Below, in pieces: positions 25,190 through 33,237 of a stretch of 50,354 bases of DNA. The notes under the pieces are model-generated. The model ran no database searches, was not told the DNA's origin, and saw nothing but the letters and a program-made list of their open reading frames with translations. This DNA comes from Gammaproteobacteria bacterium (lineage in GTDB: Bacteria; Pseudomonadota; Gammaproteobacteria; Steroidobacterales; Woeseiaceae). The stretch covers positions 1 to 50,354 of the forward strand of contig JAOTVR010000018.1 in NCBI GenBank assembly GCA_029863305.1. Reading direction: 5' to 3'. The number at the start of each line of letters is the position of its first letter. Within the stretch, counting starts at the first letter, position 1. Made by a program: the position numbers and the translations under genes.

Positions 25190-25881
25190 CGCCCCGTGCT
25201 TGCCTCGAGCTGGCCGTTGTGGAGCTCGAGCACACGATCACAGTGCGAAGCGACGTGCATGCTGTGCGTGGCGATCAGCATCGTGTGTCCTCTGGTGCGA
25301 ACAAGTTGGTCGATGAGTGCCAGCATGGCATCTGCCGTAGCGTCGTCGAGGTTGCCCGTTGGTTCGTCAGCCAGCAGTACGGCCGGTTTATGACACAGCG
25401 CTCGCGCAATCGCGACGCGCTGTTGTTCACCACCCGAAAGCATGTCCGGAAAACTTCCGGCCCGATCGGCGAGGCCCACGGCGTCGAGGAGTTCGTTGAT
25501 GCGCTCCGACGCTTTGACAGAGTTCACATTGTTCAACTCGAGGACGAGCCGCACGTTGTCCGCTACGTTCAGCGTTGGCACGAGGTTGAAGGCCTGGTAG
25601 ACGAAGCCGATGTGCTCGCGGCGAAACAGTGTACGGCCGCGTTCCGCAAGTCCTGTCAGATCGATGCCTGCAGCGCTTACGGTACCGGCATCTGGTGCGT
25701 CGATGCCGCCGATGATGTTCAGCAGCGTCGACTTGCCGGATCCGCTCCTGCCGCGAAGTGCCACGGTCTCGCCGCGGTGAACATCCAGATCGATGCCGTC
25801 GAGCACGATGTGCTCGCGCTCGCCTTCATGAAAGCGGCGACAGACGCCGCGAGCCTGGATTGCCAGTGGTTCGGATACCAT
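25186..25881 (-). CDS. LolD-like ABC transporter ATP-binding protein
   Basis: A protein of 231 residues with all ABC ATPase motifs: Walker A 'GRSGSGKST', Q-loop 'FVYQAFNLVPTLNVADN', signature 'LSGGEQQR', Walker B 'AVLLADEPTGNLD' and switch His in 'IATHS'. The 'F.LVPTLNV..NV' and 'DEPTGNLD' style places it in the LolD/MacB group serving FtsX-like permeases. ATG 25881 (MVSEPLAIQARGV) is preferred over a start 17 codons upstream because family members begin here. It is the first gene of the three-gene operon ATPase-permease-lipocalin-like, with four-base overlap to the permease. Confidence 0.93.
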   Translation of the reverse strand: MVSEPLAIQARGVCRRFHEGEREHIVLDGIDLDVHRGETVALRGRSGSGKSTLLNIIGGIDAPDAGTVSAAGIDLTGLAERGRTLFRREHIGFVYQAFNLVPTLNVADNVRLVLELNNVNSVKASERINELLDAVGLADRAGSFPDMLSGGEQQRVAIARALCHKPAVLLADEPTGNLDDATADAMLALIDQLVRTRGHTMLIATHSMHVASHCDRVLELHNGQLEASTGR

Positions 25882-26234
25882 GCGGCTACTGTGAGCTATT
25901 CGGCCAACACAGGCAACGGCGTCTTGTAACAAGTTATTTCGGGGTGACCGGCGTTAGTAAACGCGGTGCCTGGCTACCTCACGCCCAATCGTTACAAAAC
26001 GAAACACACTTTGGCGTCGCGAGCATGCACTATTCAGGTATACCAAACCGGAATTGCATGCTTATGAGCCAGTTGATCGCCCGACATGCTGAAACGTTCC
26101 AGCTTCTGTTCGTCATTGCTGTCGTTGGCGCAGCCATCCTGTTGTCGGTTGCCCTCAAGCCGGAACAACCGGCGGCGTATCCCGCAATGCCGGCACAGCG
26201 CCCATTCACAAATTTCTCTGAATCGGAGTTTTCG
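25882..26234. other. intergenic region upstream of glutathione peroxidase
   Basis: This stretch separates the divergent ABC operon and the peroxidase gene. It contains an open frame from ATG 26058 that has a hydrophobic segment and runs without a stop into the peroxidase. It could therefore be an N-terminal extension rather than a separate gene. No promoter can be assigned with confidence. Confidence 0.4.
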
Positions 26235-26774
26235 ATGCGATTACTAATAGGGTTAACGGTACTTGTATTTTCTGCGACGGCATCTGCTAGCGAGCCGCCG
26301 CTGCTCGACCAGAATTTCAGGCGGCTCGCTGCCGACGAGGTAGTCAATCTTGCGGATGCTTACGCAGGCAAAGTCCTGCTGATCGTCAATACCGCCTCGA
26401 AATGCGGCAACACCCCGCAATACGAGGGGCTCGAAAGCCTTTATGAGGAATACGGGCAAGACGGCCTGGTGGTGCTGGGTTTTCCTTCAAATGATTTCCT
26501 GGGTCAGGAGCCGGGTACGGAGGAACAAATCCAGGAATTCTGCCGCCTGACGTACAGCATCAAGTTTCCGATGTTCGAGAAAACTCAGGTCAAGAAAAGC
26601 GGAGCACATCCATTTTTCGACCAGCTGGCTGCGGCTGCCGGTACCTACCCGACCTGGAATTTCCACAAATACCTAATCGGGCGCGACGGTAAGTTCATCG
26701 CGGCATTCAGCCCACGCACGCAGCCATACGACGATGAGCTGGTTGCGGCAGTCGAGTCGGCGCTCGGCATTTAG
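26235..26774 (+). CDS. glutathione peroxidase, exported Cys type
   Basis: A protein of 179 residues starting MRLLIGLTVLVFSATASAS, a signal peptide. The peroxidatic cysteine is Cys57 in 'NTASKCGNTPQYEGL'. The other tetrad positions are present: Gln in 'PSNDFLGQEPG', and Trp/Asn in 'TWNFHKYLIG'. The thioredoxin-fold GPx reduces hydroperoxides with glutathione or, in many Cys-type bacterial enzymes, thioredoxin; here it would act in the periplasm. The chosen start gives a normal signal peptide. An in-frame ATG at 26058 would add 59 residues with a membrane helix. It stands alone, followed 142 bases later by endonuclease VIII. Confidence 0.92.
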   Translation: MRLLIGLTVLVFSATASASEPPLLDQNFRRLAADEVVNLADAYAGKVLLIVNTASKCGNTPQYEGLESLYEEYGQDGLVVLGFPSNDFLGQEPGTEEQIQEFCRLTYSIKFPMFEKTQVKKSGAHPFFDQLAAAAGTYPTWNFHKYLIGRDGKFIAAFSPRTQPYDDELVAAVESALGI

Positions 26775-26916
26775 TGTCCCACGGTCGAATTGAGCGCGAA
26801 GAGCAATCTGCCGAGCAAACCGTGCGGCTTGCCGTTTAGCTGGCGGCGCAAATGGATCAGGGATTGGGACGCTGTGAAATACTGTTCGCGTCGTTGTCGG
26901 CGCTGGAGAAGAATCA

Positions 26917-27741
26917 ATGCCCGAAGGGCCTGAAATACGTCTGGCAGCTGACCGGGTGGCGAAGGTTTTGGTTGGCAGGCCGATTGCCGAGGTTACCTTC
27001 GGGCTACCGGCACTGCAGCGTTTCGAGCGCCTGCTAACCGGTAGTACCGTCACGGGCGTCAATACCCGCGGCAAAGCCATGCTCACGAGATTTGACAACG
27101 GCCTTACGCTCTACAGCCACAATCAACTGTATGGACGCTGGTACACCACCCGTCGTCCGAGCTTTCCCAAGACGAATCGCTCGCTGCGAGTCGCGCTGCA
27201 CACAGAGCGGCACAGCGCTCTGCTCTACAGCGCCTCGGACATCGAAGTGCTTACCGACAAGCAGCTGTCGCAGCATGCATTCCTGGGACGTATCGGGCCG
27301 GACATCCTTGCGCCAGAATTGACCGTCGAGCAAGTTGCAATGCGCCTCGAATCAGATCGATTTCGTAACCGTGCACTGGCCAGCCTCTATCTCGATCAGT
27401 CATTTCTGGCCGGCATTGGCAACTATCTGCGCTCAGAGATTTTGTGGGCCGCCGGCGTCGAGCCCTCAAGAAAGCCCGCCGACCTCTCGTCAGCGAAGCG
27501 CAACAGGATCGCCAGGAATACGCTGCAAATCAGCCGCCGGTCTTACCGCACGCGCGGTGTAACGGTTGCGCCGACTCTTGCCGCTCGGCTTAAAGCGAAT
27601 GGCCTGACCTACCGGCAGCGTCGTTTCTGGGTGTTCGGACGTGAGGGCCTGTCATGTCATCGCTGCGACACGCCAATTCGTCGCAGGTCAATGGGTGGCC
27701 GAAACATCTTTGTTTGTTCAAGCTGCCAGCCGGCAGATTAA
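26917..27741 (+). CDS. nei: endonuclease VIII (DNA glycosylase/AP lyase)
   Basis: A protein of 274 residues. The N-terminus '[15 protein letters not shown]' supplies the catalytic Pro2 and Glu3. 'GKAML' provides the conserved lysine of the Fpg/Nei family, and '[15 protein letters not shown]' is the helix-two-turn-helix. The C-terminal zinc finger 'CHRCDTPI' ... 'FVCSSCQ' has four cysteines. It excises oxidised pyrimidines and nicks the abasic site. The length is normal. The start is fixed by the need for the N-terminal proline. The SDR gene follows 29 bases later, so the two may be cotranscribed. Confidence 0.94.
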   Translation: MPEGPEIRLAADRVAKVLVGRPIAEVTFGLPALQRFERLLTGSTVTGVNTRGKAMLTRFDNGLTLYSHNQLYGRWYTTRRPSFPKTNRSLRVALHTERHSALLYSASDIEVLTDKQLSQHAFLGRIGPDILAPELTVEQVAMRLESDRFRNRALASLYLDQSFLAGIGNYLRSEILWAAGVEPSRKPADLSSAKRNRIARNTLQISRRSYRTRGVTVAPTLAARLKANGLTYRQRRFWVFGREGLSCHRCDTPIRRRSMGGRNIFVCSSCQPAD

Positions 27742-27770
27742 CGTCCGCAGCAATCGAGGCTCCCTGTCTG

Positions 27771-28517
27771 ATGAGGCTACTTCCATCTCTGCACGCAAAC
27801 GCTAACGTCGCCGTAATCGGCGCCAGCGGCGGCATCGGTCGTGGCTTCGTCGAGTTGCTCGCGGCCGACAGTGAGGTTCAGAACGTTTACGCGTTTTCAC
27901 GCTCGCCAGTCCATTGGCCAGCAGCGAACGTTCACGACCACCGTATTGACATCGTCGACGAGGCGTCAATTGAAAACGCGGCCGCGATGGCATCGGCGAA
28001 CGGACCGCTGGATCTCGTTATCGTTGCCAGCGGCATCCTCCACCGCGATCCGGTGATCCAGCCGGAAAAGAGCCTGAGCGATTTGAATTCGAGGGCGCTG
28101 ACCGACGTACTTGCGGTCAATACAATCGGGCCAGCACTGGCCGGCAAGCATTTTCTGCCGAAGCTGCGACGCAAGCATAAGACCGTGTTCGCCGCGTTGT
28201 CCGCGCGCGTGGGCAGTATCAATGATAATCGCCTTGGCGGCTGGGCTTCCTATCGAATGTCGAAAGCGGCACTGAATATGTTCGTTCGGACGGCGTCGAT
28301 TGAGCAGTCGCGGTCTCTTCCGGAGTCCGTTGTCGTGGCATTACATCCAGGCACGGTGGAAACTGCCTTATCCTGTCCTTTCACAAGGCGGCTGGACTCA
28401 AGGAAATTATTTTCGCCAACAAATGCCGCCAGGCAACTCCTGCACGTCATAGATGAGCTGAAACCAGCGCATTCCGGCGGATTCTTTGCCTACGATCATG
28501 CCCGTATAGATTTCTGA
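27771..28517 (+). CDS. SDR family oxidoreductase, CsgA-like
   Basis: A protein of 248 residues with a Rossmann fold. The nucleotide-binding motif is 'VIGASGGIGRGFVELL', the catalytic serine lies in 'FAALSARVGSI' and the Tyr-Lys pair in 'ASYRMSKAALNMF'. The short size, 'NTIGPAL' element and late 'VALHPGTVETAL' resemble the C-factor/CsgA-like group of short-chain dehydrogenases. Substrate is unknown. ATG 27771 is chosen because upstream in-frame sequence overlaps nei in another frame. It is probably cotranscribed with nei. Confidence 0.9.
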   Translation: MRLLPSLHANANVAVIGASGGIGRGFVELLAADSEVQNVYAFSRSPVHWPAANVHDHRIDIVDEASIENAAAMASANGPLDLVIVASGILHRDPVIQPEKSLSDLNSRALTDVLAVNTIGPALAGKHFLPKLRRKHKTVFAALSARVGSINDNRLGGWASYRMSKAALNMFVRTASIEQSRSLPESVVVALHPGTVETALSCPFTRRLDSRKLFSPTNAARQLLHVIDELKPAHSGGFFAYDHARIDF

Positions 28518-28867
28518 TTCAATGCGCGGATCTCTGGTGGACCCGGCAAACACGAGAGGCTTATTGCCTTCGCGGTTTGACAGACAACAAATCGAAAAGG
28601 CCATTGCGCCAGTCTTTGGCTGCCTGAACCACGAAGAATTGCCATGGGGTCTCGGGCGAAACAATAGCCGGGCGGAGAGCGATACTGAGCGGCTGGCCAA
28701 TCCACTCGCACACGTTCGCGGCAGTGAAGAACCGATCACGGAAACTGCGGTTGAATTTCCTCTGCCGATGAACGCGCTTTGCTGTTATTGCCGGAGTCCC
28801 GAAAGGGATGTCCATGAGCAAACAGCGTGCGAGATCATGTATTGTCAGAAGATTCCAGGAGCATCGA
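28518..28867. other. intergenic stretch without an assigned gene
   Basis: An 84-codon minus-strand frame (28561-28815) reads 'RDRFFTAANVCEWIGQPLSI' and looks somewhat protein-like, but no family is recognised and it has no clear ribosome binding site. AGGAG at 28857-28861 serves the peptidase gene that follows. Confidence 0.35.
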
Positions 28868-30193
28868 ATGAAACTGTCCATCCGGGCCAGAGCAAGTGTC
28901 TGTGCCATCGCGATCGCAACCACGCCGGCCTGCATGTCGGTGCAGTCAGTTGCTACTGATCAGGACCAGTCCTTCGTGGTGGCCGACCGGCATGTGCAGG
29001 AAATCGCCGACCTGAAAACGAGTACAGCGGTAAGGAGCGCGGTCGAGCATATCGTTGCGCTTGAGTCGGATCTGATTCGGGACCTGATCGAGCTCACCGA
29101 GATTCCGGCGCCGCCCTTCGGTGAAGCAAAGCGGGCCGCTCGCTTTGCGGAACTGCTGCGCGACACGGGTCTGACGGATGTTTCGATCGACGCTGTCGGA
29201 AACGTCATAGGCCGGCGCCCGGGCCGAACGGGAAAACGCGTCGTTGCCTACACAGCACATCTGGATACGGTCTTCCCGGAGGGTACCGATGTCACCGTTC
29301 GGGTCGACGGTGATACGTTGCATGCGCCAGGCGTCGGCGACAATTCGCGTGGCCTGGTCGTCATATTGGGAGTGCTTCGGGCATTGCAGCATGCCGGCCT
29401 CGAGACCGACGCAGACATTCTCTTCGTCGGCAACGTGGGCGAAGAGGGGCTCGGAGACCTGCGCGGCGTCAAGCACCTGTTTCGCGAAGGCGGCCCGAGA
29501 ATCGATGCATTGATCGCCGTTGATGGCGGTGATACGAGTCGCATCGTGTTTGGCGGCGTCGGCTCGCACCGATACCGCGTCACGTACAGAGGGCCTGGCG
29601 GTCATTCCTGGGGTGCCTTCGGCACGGCAAGCCCACACCATGCGCTGGGTCGGGCGATTGCCGCTTTTGTCGAAGCTGCGCCATCTGTTACGCAAGATGG
29701 CGAGAAGACCAGTTTCAACGTCGGCCGCATCGGCGGAGGAACGTCGATCAATTCGATCGCATTCGAATCCTGGATGGAAGTTGATTTGCGCTCCGGCAGT
29801 CAGGACAAACTCAACGAAATCGATGCGGTTTTTCAGGCCGCTGTACGGACTGCGCTAACAGCAGAAAACGCAGCGCGACGGGAAGGTCCCGAACTTGCCG
29901 TTGACGTTGAACGAATCGGTACTCGTCCGGCGGCTCGCGGCGATTCACACTCACCACTTGTGCACCGCGCCGCAGCCGCCATGCAGGCGCTGGGAATCGA
30001 GCCAGATCTCAAGATATCGTCGACCGATGCGAATCACCCGATTGCGCTGGGGATTCCGGCAATTACGATGAGTCGCGGCGGAAATAGCGAGGACGCACAT
30101 TCACCCGCCGAGTCATGGCAAAACAAGGACGGTCATCTGGCGATACAGATTGGCTTGCTGACCGTCCTGGCTGAGGCGGGTTTCGTGCGCTGA
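28868..30193 (+). CDS. M20-family metallopeptidase, exported
   Basis: A protein of 441 residues. The N-terminal hydrophobic segment 'ASVCAIAIATTPACMS' is a signal peptide, and a Cys there could be a lipobox, though a proline at -2 argues against it. Metal-site motifs of family M20 are present: 'YTAHLDTVFP', 'GVGDNSRGL', 'NVGEEGLGDLRG', 'VDGGDTS' and a late 'GGNSEDAHSPAES' supplying the last histidine. The central dimerisation domain has 'YRGPGGHSWGAFG'. The arrangement is closest to PepT-like di/tripeptidases. ATG 28868 has AGGAG seven bases upstream. It lies 28 bases ahead of the radical SAM gene. Confidence 0.9.
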   Translation: MKLSIRARASVCAIAIATTPACMSVQSVATDQDQSFVVADRHVQEIADLKTSTAVRSAVEHIVALESDLIRDLIELTEIPAPPFGEAKRAARFAELLRDTGLTDVSIDAVGNVIGRRPGRTGKRVVAYTAHLDTVFPEGTDVTVRVDGDTLHAPGVGDNSRGLVVILGVLRALQHAGLETDADILFVGNVGEEGLGDLRGVKHLFREGGPRIDALIAVDGGDTSRIVFGGVGSHRYRVTYRGPGGHSWGAFGTASPHHALGRAIAAFVEAAPSVTQDGEKTSFNVGRIGGGTSINSIAFESWMEVDLRSGSQDKLNEIDAVFQAAVRTALTAENAARREGPELAVDVERIGTRPAARGDSHSPLVHRAAAAMQALGIEPDLKISSTDANHPIALGIPAITMSRGGNSEDAHSPAESWQNKDGHLAIQIGLLTVLAEAGFVR

Positions 30194-30221
30194 CCATCGT
30201 TTGTCAGCTATAGTTTCCTGT

Positions 30222-31151
30222 ATGCCGACCGGTTCATCTAAGAGGATTCAAACAAGACCGCTGTCAGGATTGCACCTGTTGCTGACCTACGAGTGCAACT
30301 ACGAGTGCGATCACTGTTTTGTTTGGGGTGGGCCATCGCAAACCGGTACGATGACGGTCGACACCATCAAGCACATACTCGATCAGGCCAAAGCGCTCGG
30401 AAGCATCAGGTGGATTTATTTCGAGGGCGGTGAGGCGTTTCTTTATTACGAGACCTTGAGCGCCGGCGTTCGAATGGCCGAAGACGCCGGCTTCAAGGTC
30501 GGCATCGTTACCAACGCCTATTGGGCGACCTCGGACATCGAGGCCGCGAAGTGGTTGAAGCCGTTTGTTGGCCCGGTCGAGGATTTGTCGATCAGCAGCG
30601 ATGTCTATCACGGCAACGACGACGTCCCGGAACTCACTGAAACCGCGCGCCGTGTCGCAACAGAACTCGGCATGCCGGTGGACTTCATCACGGTCGCCGA
30701 ACCCGAGGCCCTCGAGGTGCCGGCCGCCGCAGGTCAACTGCCGGCTGGCCAATCGGCCGTTCTGTACAGAGGCCGCGCCGCGGAAAAGCTCGCATCGCGC
30801 GTCGAAGCAAAGCCGTGGGATCAGTTCACCGAGTGCCCGTGGGAAGATCTGCGCGAGCCAGAGCGCGTGCATGTCGACCCGTTCGGCAACCTGCACATTT
30901 GCCAGGGCATTTCTATCGGTAATCTGCTTGAGCGGCCGTTACCAGACATCATGGCTGACTACGATGCTGACAAGCATCCAGTCGTCGGCCCGTTGCTTGC
31001 AGGCGGGCCCGCCGAAATCGTTCGTCGATATGGCCTTGCCCACGAGGACGGCTACGCCGATCACTGCCATCTTTGCTACAAGGCGCGGTGTGCGCTCAGA
31101 GAGCGCTTTCCCGAGGTGCTGACCCCGGACCAGATGTACGGTACAAGCTGA
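30222..31151 (+). CDS. radical SAM protein
   Basis: A protein of 309 residues. The radical SAM cluster motif is C25-N-Y-E-C29-D-H-C32, followed by the SAM-binding 'YFEGGEAFLYYE' and 'GIVTNAYWAT'. The C-terminal part has further cysteines in 'FTECPWEDL', 'NLHICQGISIGNLLE' and 'DHCHLCYKARCALRERFP', a SPASM/twitch-like arrangement that may hold an auxiliary cluster. The 'LRERFPEVLTPDQMYG' end is typical of a group of uncharacterised radical SAM proteins. No peptide substrate gene is visible nearby. ATG 30222 gives the better start; an in-frame TTG lies 21 bases upstream. It converges on the rnf operon. Confidence 0.85.
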   Translation: MPTGSSKRIQTRPLSGLHLLLTYECNYECDHCFVWGGPSQTGTMTVDTIKHILDQAKALGSIRWIYFEGGEAFLYYETLSAGVRMAEDAGFKVGIVTNAYWATSDIEAAKWLKPFVGPVEDLSISSDVYHGNDDVPELTETARRVATELGMPVDFITVAEPEALEVPAAAGQLPAGQSAVLYRGRAAEKLASRVEAKPWDQFTECPWEDLREPERVHVDPFGNLHICQGISIGNLLERPLPDIMADYDADKHPVVGPLLAGGPAEIVRRYGLAHEDGYADHCHLCYKARCALRERFPEVLTPDQMYGTS

Positions 31152-31169
31152 CCGGGGACATTCTGCTTT

Positions 31170-31325
31170 TTATTGGTCGCACTCGTCCCGGCGACCACAT
31201 CCGCCGCACTTCATCGACTTCGTCTTCGCATCAGGATCGTGTCGCGACAACCACACCTGGAAAACTGCCCAGAGCGCGCACAGCAAAACGATGGCGAGCA
31301 GAGAAAGAAGATAGCCAGTCATCAT
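31170..31325 (-). CDS. 51-aa membrane protein with Cys cluster, possible NqrM-like factor
   Basis: A previously unlisted small gene: ATG at 31325, TAA at 31170-31172. The protein has one hydrophobic helix (residues 5-26), then a charged linker and the C-terminal motif 'MKCGGCGRRDECDQ' with Cys40, Cys43 and Cys49. It begins 15 bases after the rnfA stop on the same strand. NqrM (DUF539) is a small protein of the same plan, one helix plus a cytosolic Cys cluster, needed to mature the iron site of NqrD/NqrE. RnfA and RnfE are the homologues of those subunits. A role in Rnf iron-site assembly is inferred; sequence similarity to NqrM is only general. Confidence 0.6.
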   Translation of the reverse strand: MMTGYLLSLLAIVLLCALWAVFQVWLSRHDPDAKTKSMKCGGCGRRDECDQ

Positions 31326-31340
31326 CTCAGTACAAATCTC

Positions 31341-31919
31341 TCAGGCCGAACTGAACAACCCGGCAAAACCCATAAACGCCATCGACAAAACGCCAGCGAT
31401 GATCAGGTTCATCGCGGTGCCTTTAATTAATTTCGGGATGTTCGACAACTCCGATTCTTCGCGCAGGCCGGCAAGCAGGACCAGCGCCAGCGTAAAACCG
31501 ATACCGGCGCCGAGCGCATAAACGATGCCTTCCCAAAAACCGTAGCCGCGGTTGGTCGCGAATATCGCGAGACCCAGGATCGCACAGTTCGTTGTAATCA
31601 ACGGCAGGAAGATTCCCATCGCGCGAAATAGCGCGGGGCTCAGTTTCTTGATCAGCATCTCGATAAACTGCACGGTACTCGCGATGACTACGATGAAGCA
31701 GATCAGCCGCAGATACGGTGCATGAATCAACACATACGTGTTGAGTACCCAGGCGCACACCGCAGTCACCAGCATCACGAACGTTGTCGCAAGCCCGAGC
31801 CGCGCCGAGGTTTCGAGCGAGCCGGACACGCCAAGGAACGGACACAAGCCGAGAAAATAGGTCAGCACGAAGTTATTGACGAGCAACGCACTGATGAAGA
31901 TCCAGAGAAGGTTGTCCAT
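31341..31919 (-). CDS. rnfA: Rnf electron transport complex subunit A
   Basis: A protein of 192 residues with six membrane helices. 'NNFVLTYFLGLCPFLGVSG' and 'PLITTNCAILGLAIF' carry the two conserved cysteines of the RnfA/NqrE family, which with RnfE bind an intramembrane iron-sulfur centre. The length is normal. Its ATG overlaps the rnfE stop by one base (31919). In gene order it is last of the recognised rnf genes, unlike the enterobacterial rsxABCDGE order. It transfers electrons across the inner membrane as part of the ion-translocating ferredoxin:NAD+ oxidoreductase. Confidence 0.96.
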   Translation of the reverse strand: MDNLLWIFISALLVNNFVLTYFLGLCPFLGVSGSLETSARLGLATTFVMLVTAVCAWVLNTYVLIHAPYLRLICFIVVIASTVQFIEMLIKKLSPALFRAMGIFLPLITTNCAILGLAIFATNRGYGFWEGIVYALGAGIGFTLALVLLAGLREESELSNIPKLIKGTAMNLIIAGVLSMAFMGFAGLFSSA

Positions 31920-32563
31920 TAGTTACCACCTCTCTCTGCCGCGGCGACGTCTTCCAGGAACTCGTCCTTCTTTAGCCTGAACCAGTTGAAAAACAGCAGA
32001 ATGACGCCCAGCGTCAGGAAGCCGCCCGGCGGCAGGATCATGATCACCCAGGGCTCGAAATTCTCGCCGAAGAGCTTCATCCCGAACAGTGCGCCGTCGC
32101 CGAGTATCTCCCTGACGGAGCCGAGCGAGAGCAGCGCGAGCAGGAAACCGCTCGCCATGCCCATCGCATCCATTACTGCGAGTTTCGTCGGGTACCTCGA
32201 TGCAAAGGCTTCTTGCCGTCCCAGGATCAGGCAGTTCGCCACGATCAGGGGAATGAACGCACCGAGTTCCTTGTGCACCGCCGGCACGAGCGCGAGCAGC
32301 GTATAATCGGCAATGGTCACGAAGGTCGCGATGATGATGATGAAGCAGGAGATGCGTACCTGCTTCGGAATCAGGTGACGAAACGTCGATACGAGGAAGC
32401 TCGATCCCACGAGCACGAAGAAGGTTGCCATTCCCATCGCAATCGCGTTGATCGCCGAGTTGGTGACGGCGAGCATCGGGCACATCCCCAGAACCTGGAC
32501 GAACACAGGGTTGTCGCGCCAGATGCCCTTGATGAATTCTTCGTGGAACTCGTTCTTTTTCAT
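31919..32563 (-). CDS. rnfE: Rnf electron transport complex subunit E
   Basis: A protein of 214 residues, homologous in fold to RnfA. It has six helices, and the cysteine motifs 'VQVLGMCPMLAVTNSA' and 'PLIVANCLILGRQEAFA'. The 'GMCPMLAVT' and 'NCLILGRQEAFAS' forms are diagnostic of RnfE/NqrD. With RnfA it forms the inverted-repeat membrane core that holds the iron centre. ATG 32563 overlaps the rnfG stop by four bases. The C-terminal tail is charged and cytoplasmic. Confidence 0.96.
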   Translation of the reverse strand: MKKNEFHEEFIKGIWRDNPVFVQVLGMCPMLAVTNSAINAIAMGMATFFVLVGSSFLVSTFRHLIPKQVRISCFIIIIATFVTIADYTLLALVPAVHKELGAFIPLIVANCLILGRQEAFASRYPTKLAVMDAMGMASGFLLALLSLGSVREILGDGALFGMKLFGENFEPWVIMILPPGGFLTLGVILLFFNWFRLKKDEFLEDVAAAERGGN

Positions 32564-33237
32564 TGGTCTGCCTCGGTTCCAGCAGTCTCTGTCGCTTCGA
32601 GCCTCGGCTCAGACCCTGGCTCCGGCAGTTGCGCCGACCAATCGGCGTGGGTCTCGTTGATGATTCTGACAACGGCCTTGGAAGAAATGGTTGCACCCGT
32701 AATCGCGTCAATCTCGTTCGGCCGACTCTTCGTGCCTTTCTTGACCGCAACGATCTCCGGCTCTACGGACAAGGCACTGAAGCCGCTGACAAATACGGCA
32801 TCCTTGTAGATCTTGTCACCCAGCCCCGGTGTCTCGCGGCTCTCCAGGATTTCCATGCCGACGACGTTTTTCTCGTCTGGCCGGTAACCATAGAGCAGTG
32901 CGATCGTGTCCTGAAACCCGGGGCCGGCGCCGGGCATCGCATAACCCACGAATGCGCTGTGTTCATCGTAACCTCCGTAAACAACGGGCTCATCCTTGTC
33001 CGGTCTATCTACTGCGACGAGTTCGCCATCCCGGTAAACGAGCGCCTGCATCTGGCTGACGCCGGGCAGTACCTTGAAAACCGCCTCGCGCAGCTCGCGA
33101 GCCTTGTTCGCGGTAATCGTCGGTAACGTCGACTCATAAATGCCGATGATCGCAATGCCCGATACCAGCCCGGCGATTGCCAGCGTCAGCACGAGCCGCA
33201 TCGAACCGGAAGCGCCGCTGTCCGTGGGTGCGTTCAT
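32560..33237 (-). CDS. rnfG: Rnf electron transport complex subunit G (covalent FMN)
   Basis: A protein of 225 residues. One N-terminal helix ('LVLTLAIAGLVSGIAIIGI') anchors a periplasmic FMN-binding domain. The motif 'DAITGATISSKAVVRIIN' contains the threonine to which ApbE attaches FMN. 'ETPGLGDKI' is also conserved. The C-terminal tail beyond 'ADWSAQL' is Pro/Glu-rich and probably disordered. It overlaps rnfD and rnfE by four bases each. No apbE gene lies in the window, so the flavin transferase must be encoded elsewhere. Confidence 0.95.
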   Translation of the reverse strand: MNAPTDSGASGSMRLVLTLAIAGLVSGIAIIGIYESTLPTITANKARELREAVFKVLPGVSQMQALVYRDGELVAVDRPDKDEPVVYGGYDEHSAFVGYAMPGAGPGFQDTIALLYGYRPDEKNVVGMEILESRETPGLGDKIYKDAVFVSGFSALSVEPEIVAVKKGTKSRPNEIDAITGATISSKAVVRIINETHADWSAQLPEPGSEPRLEATETAGTEADQ

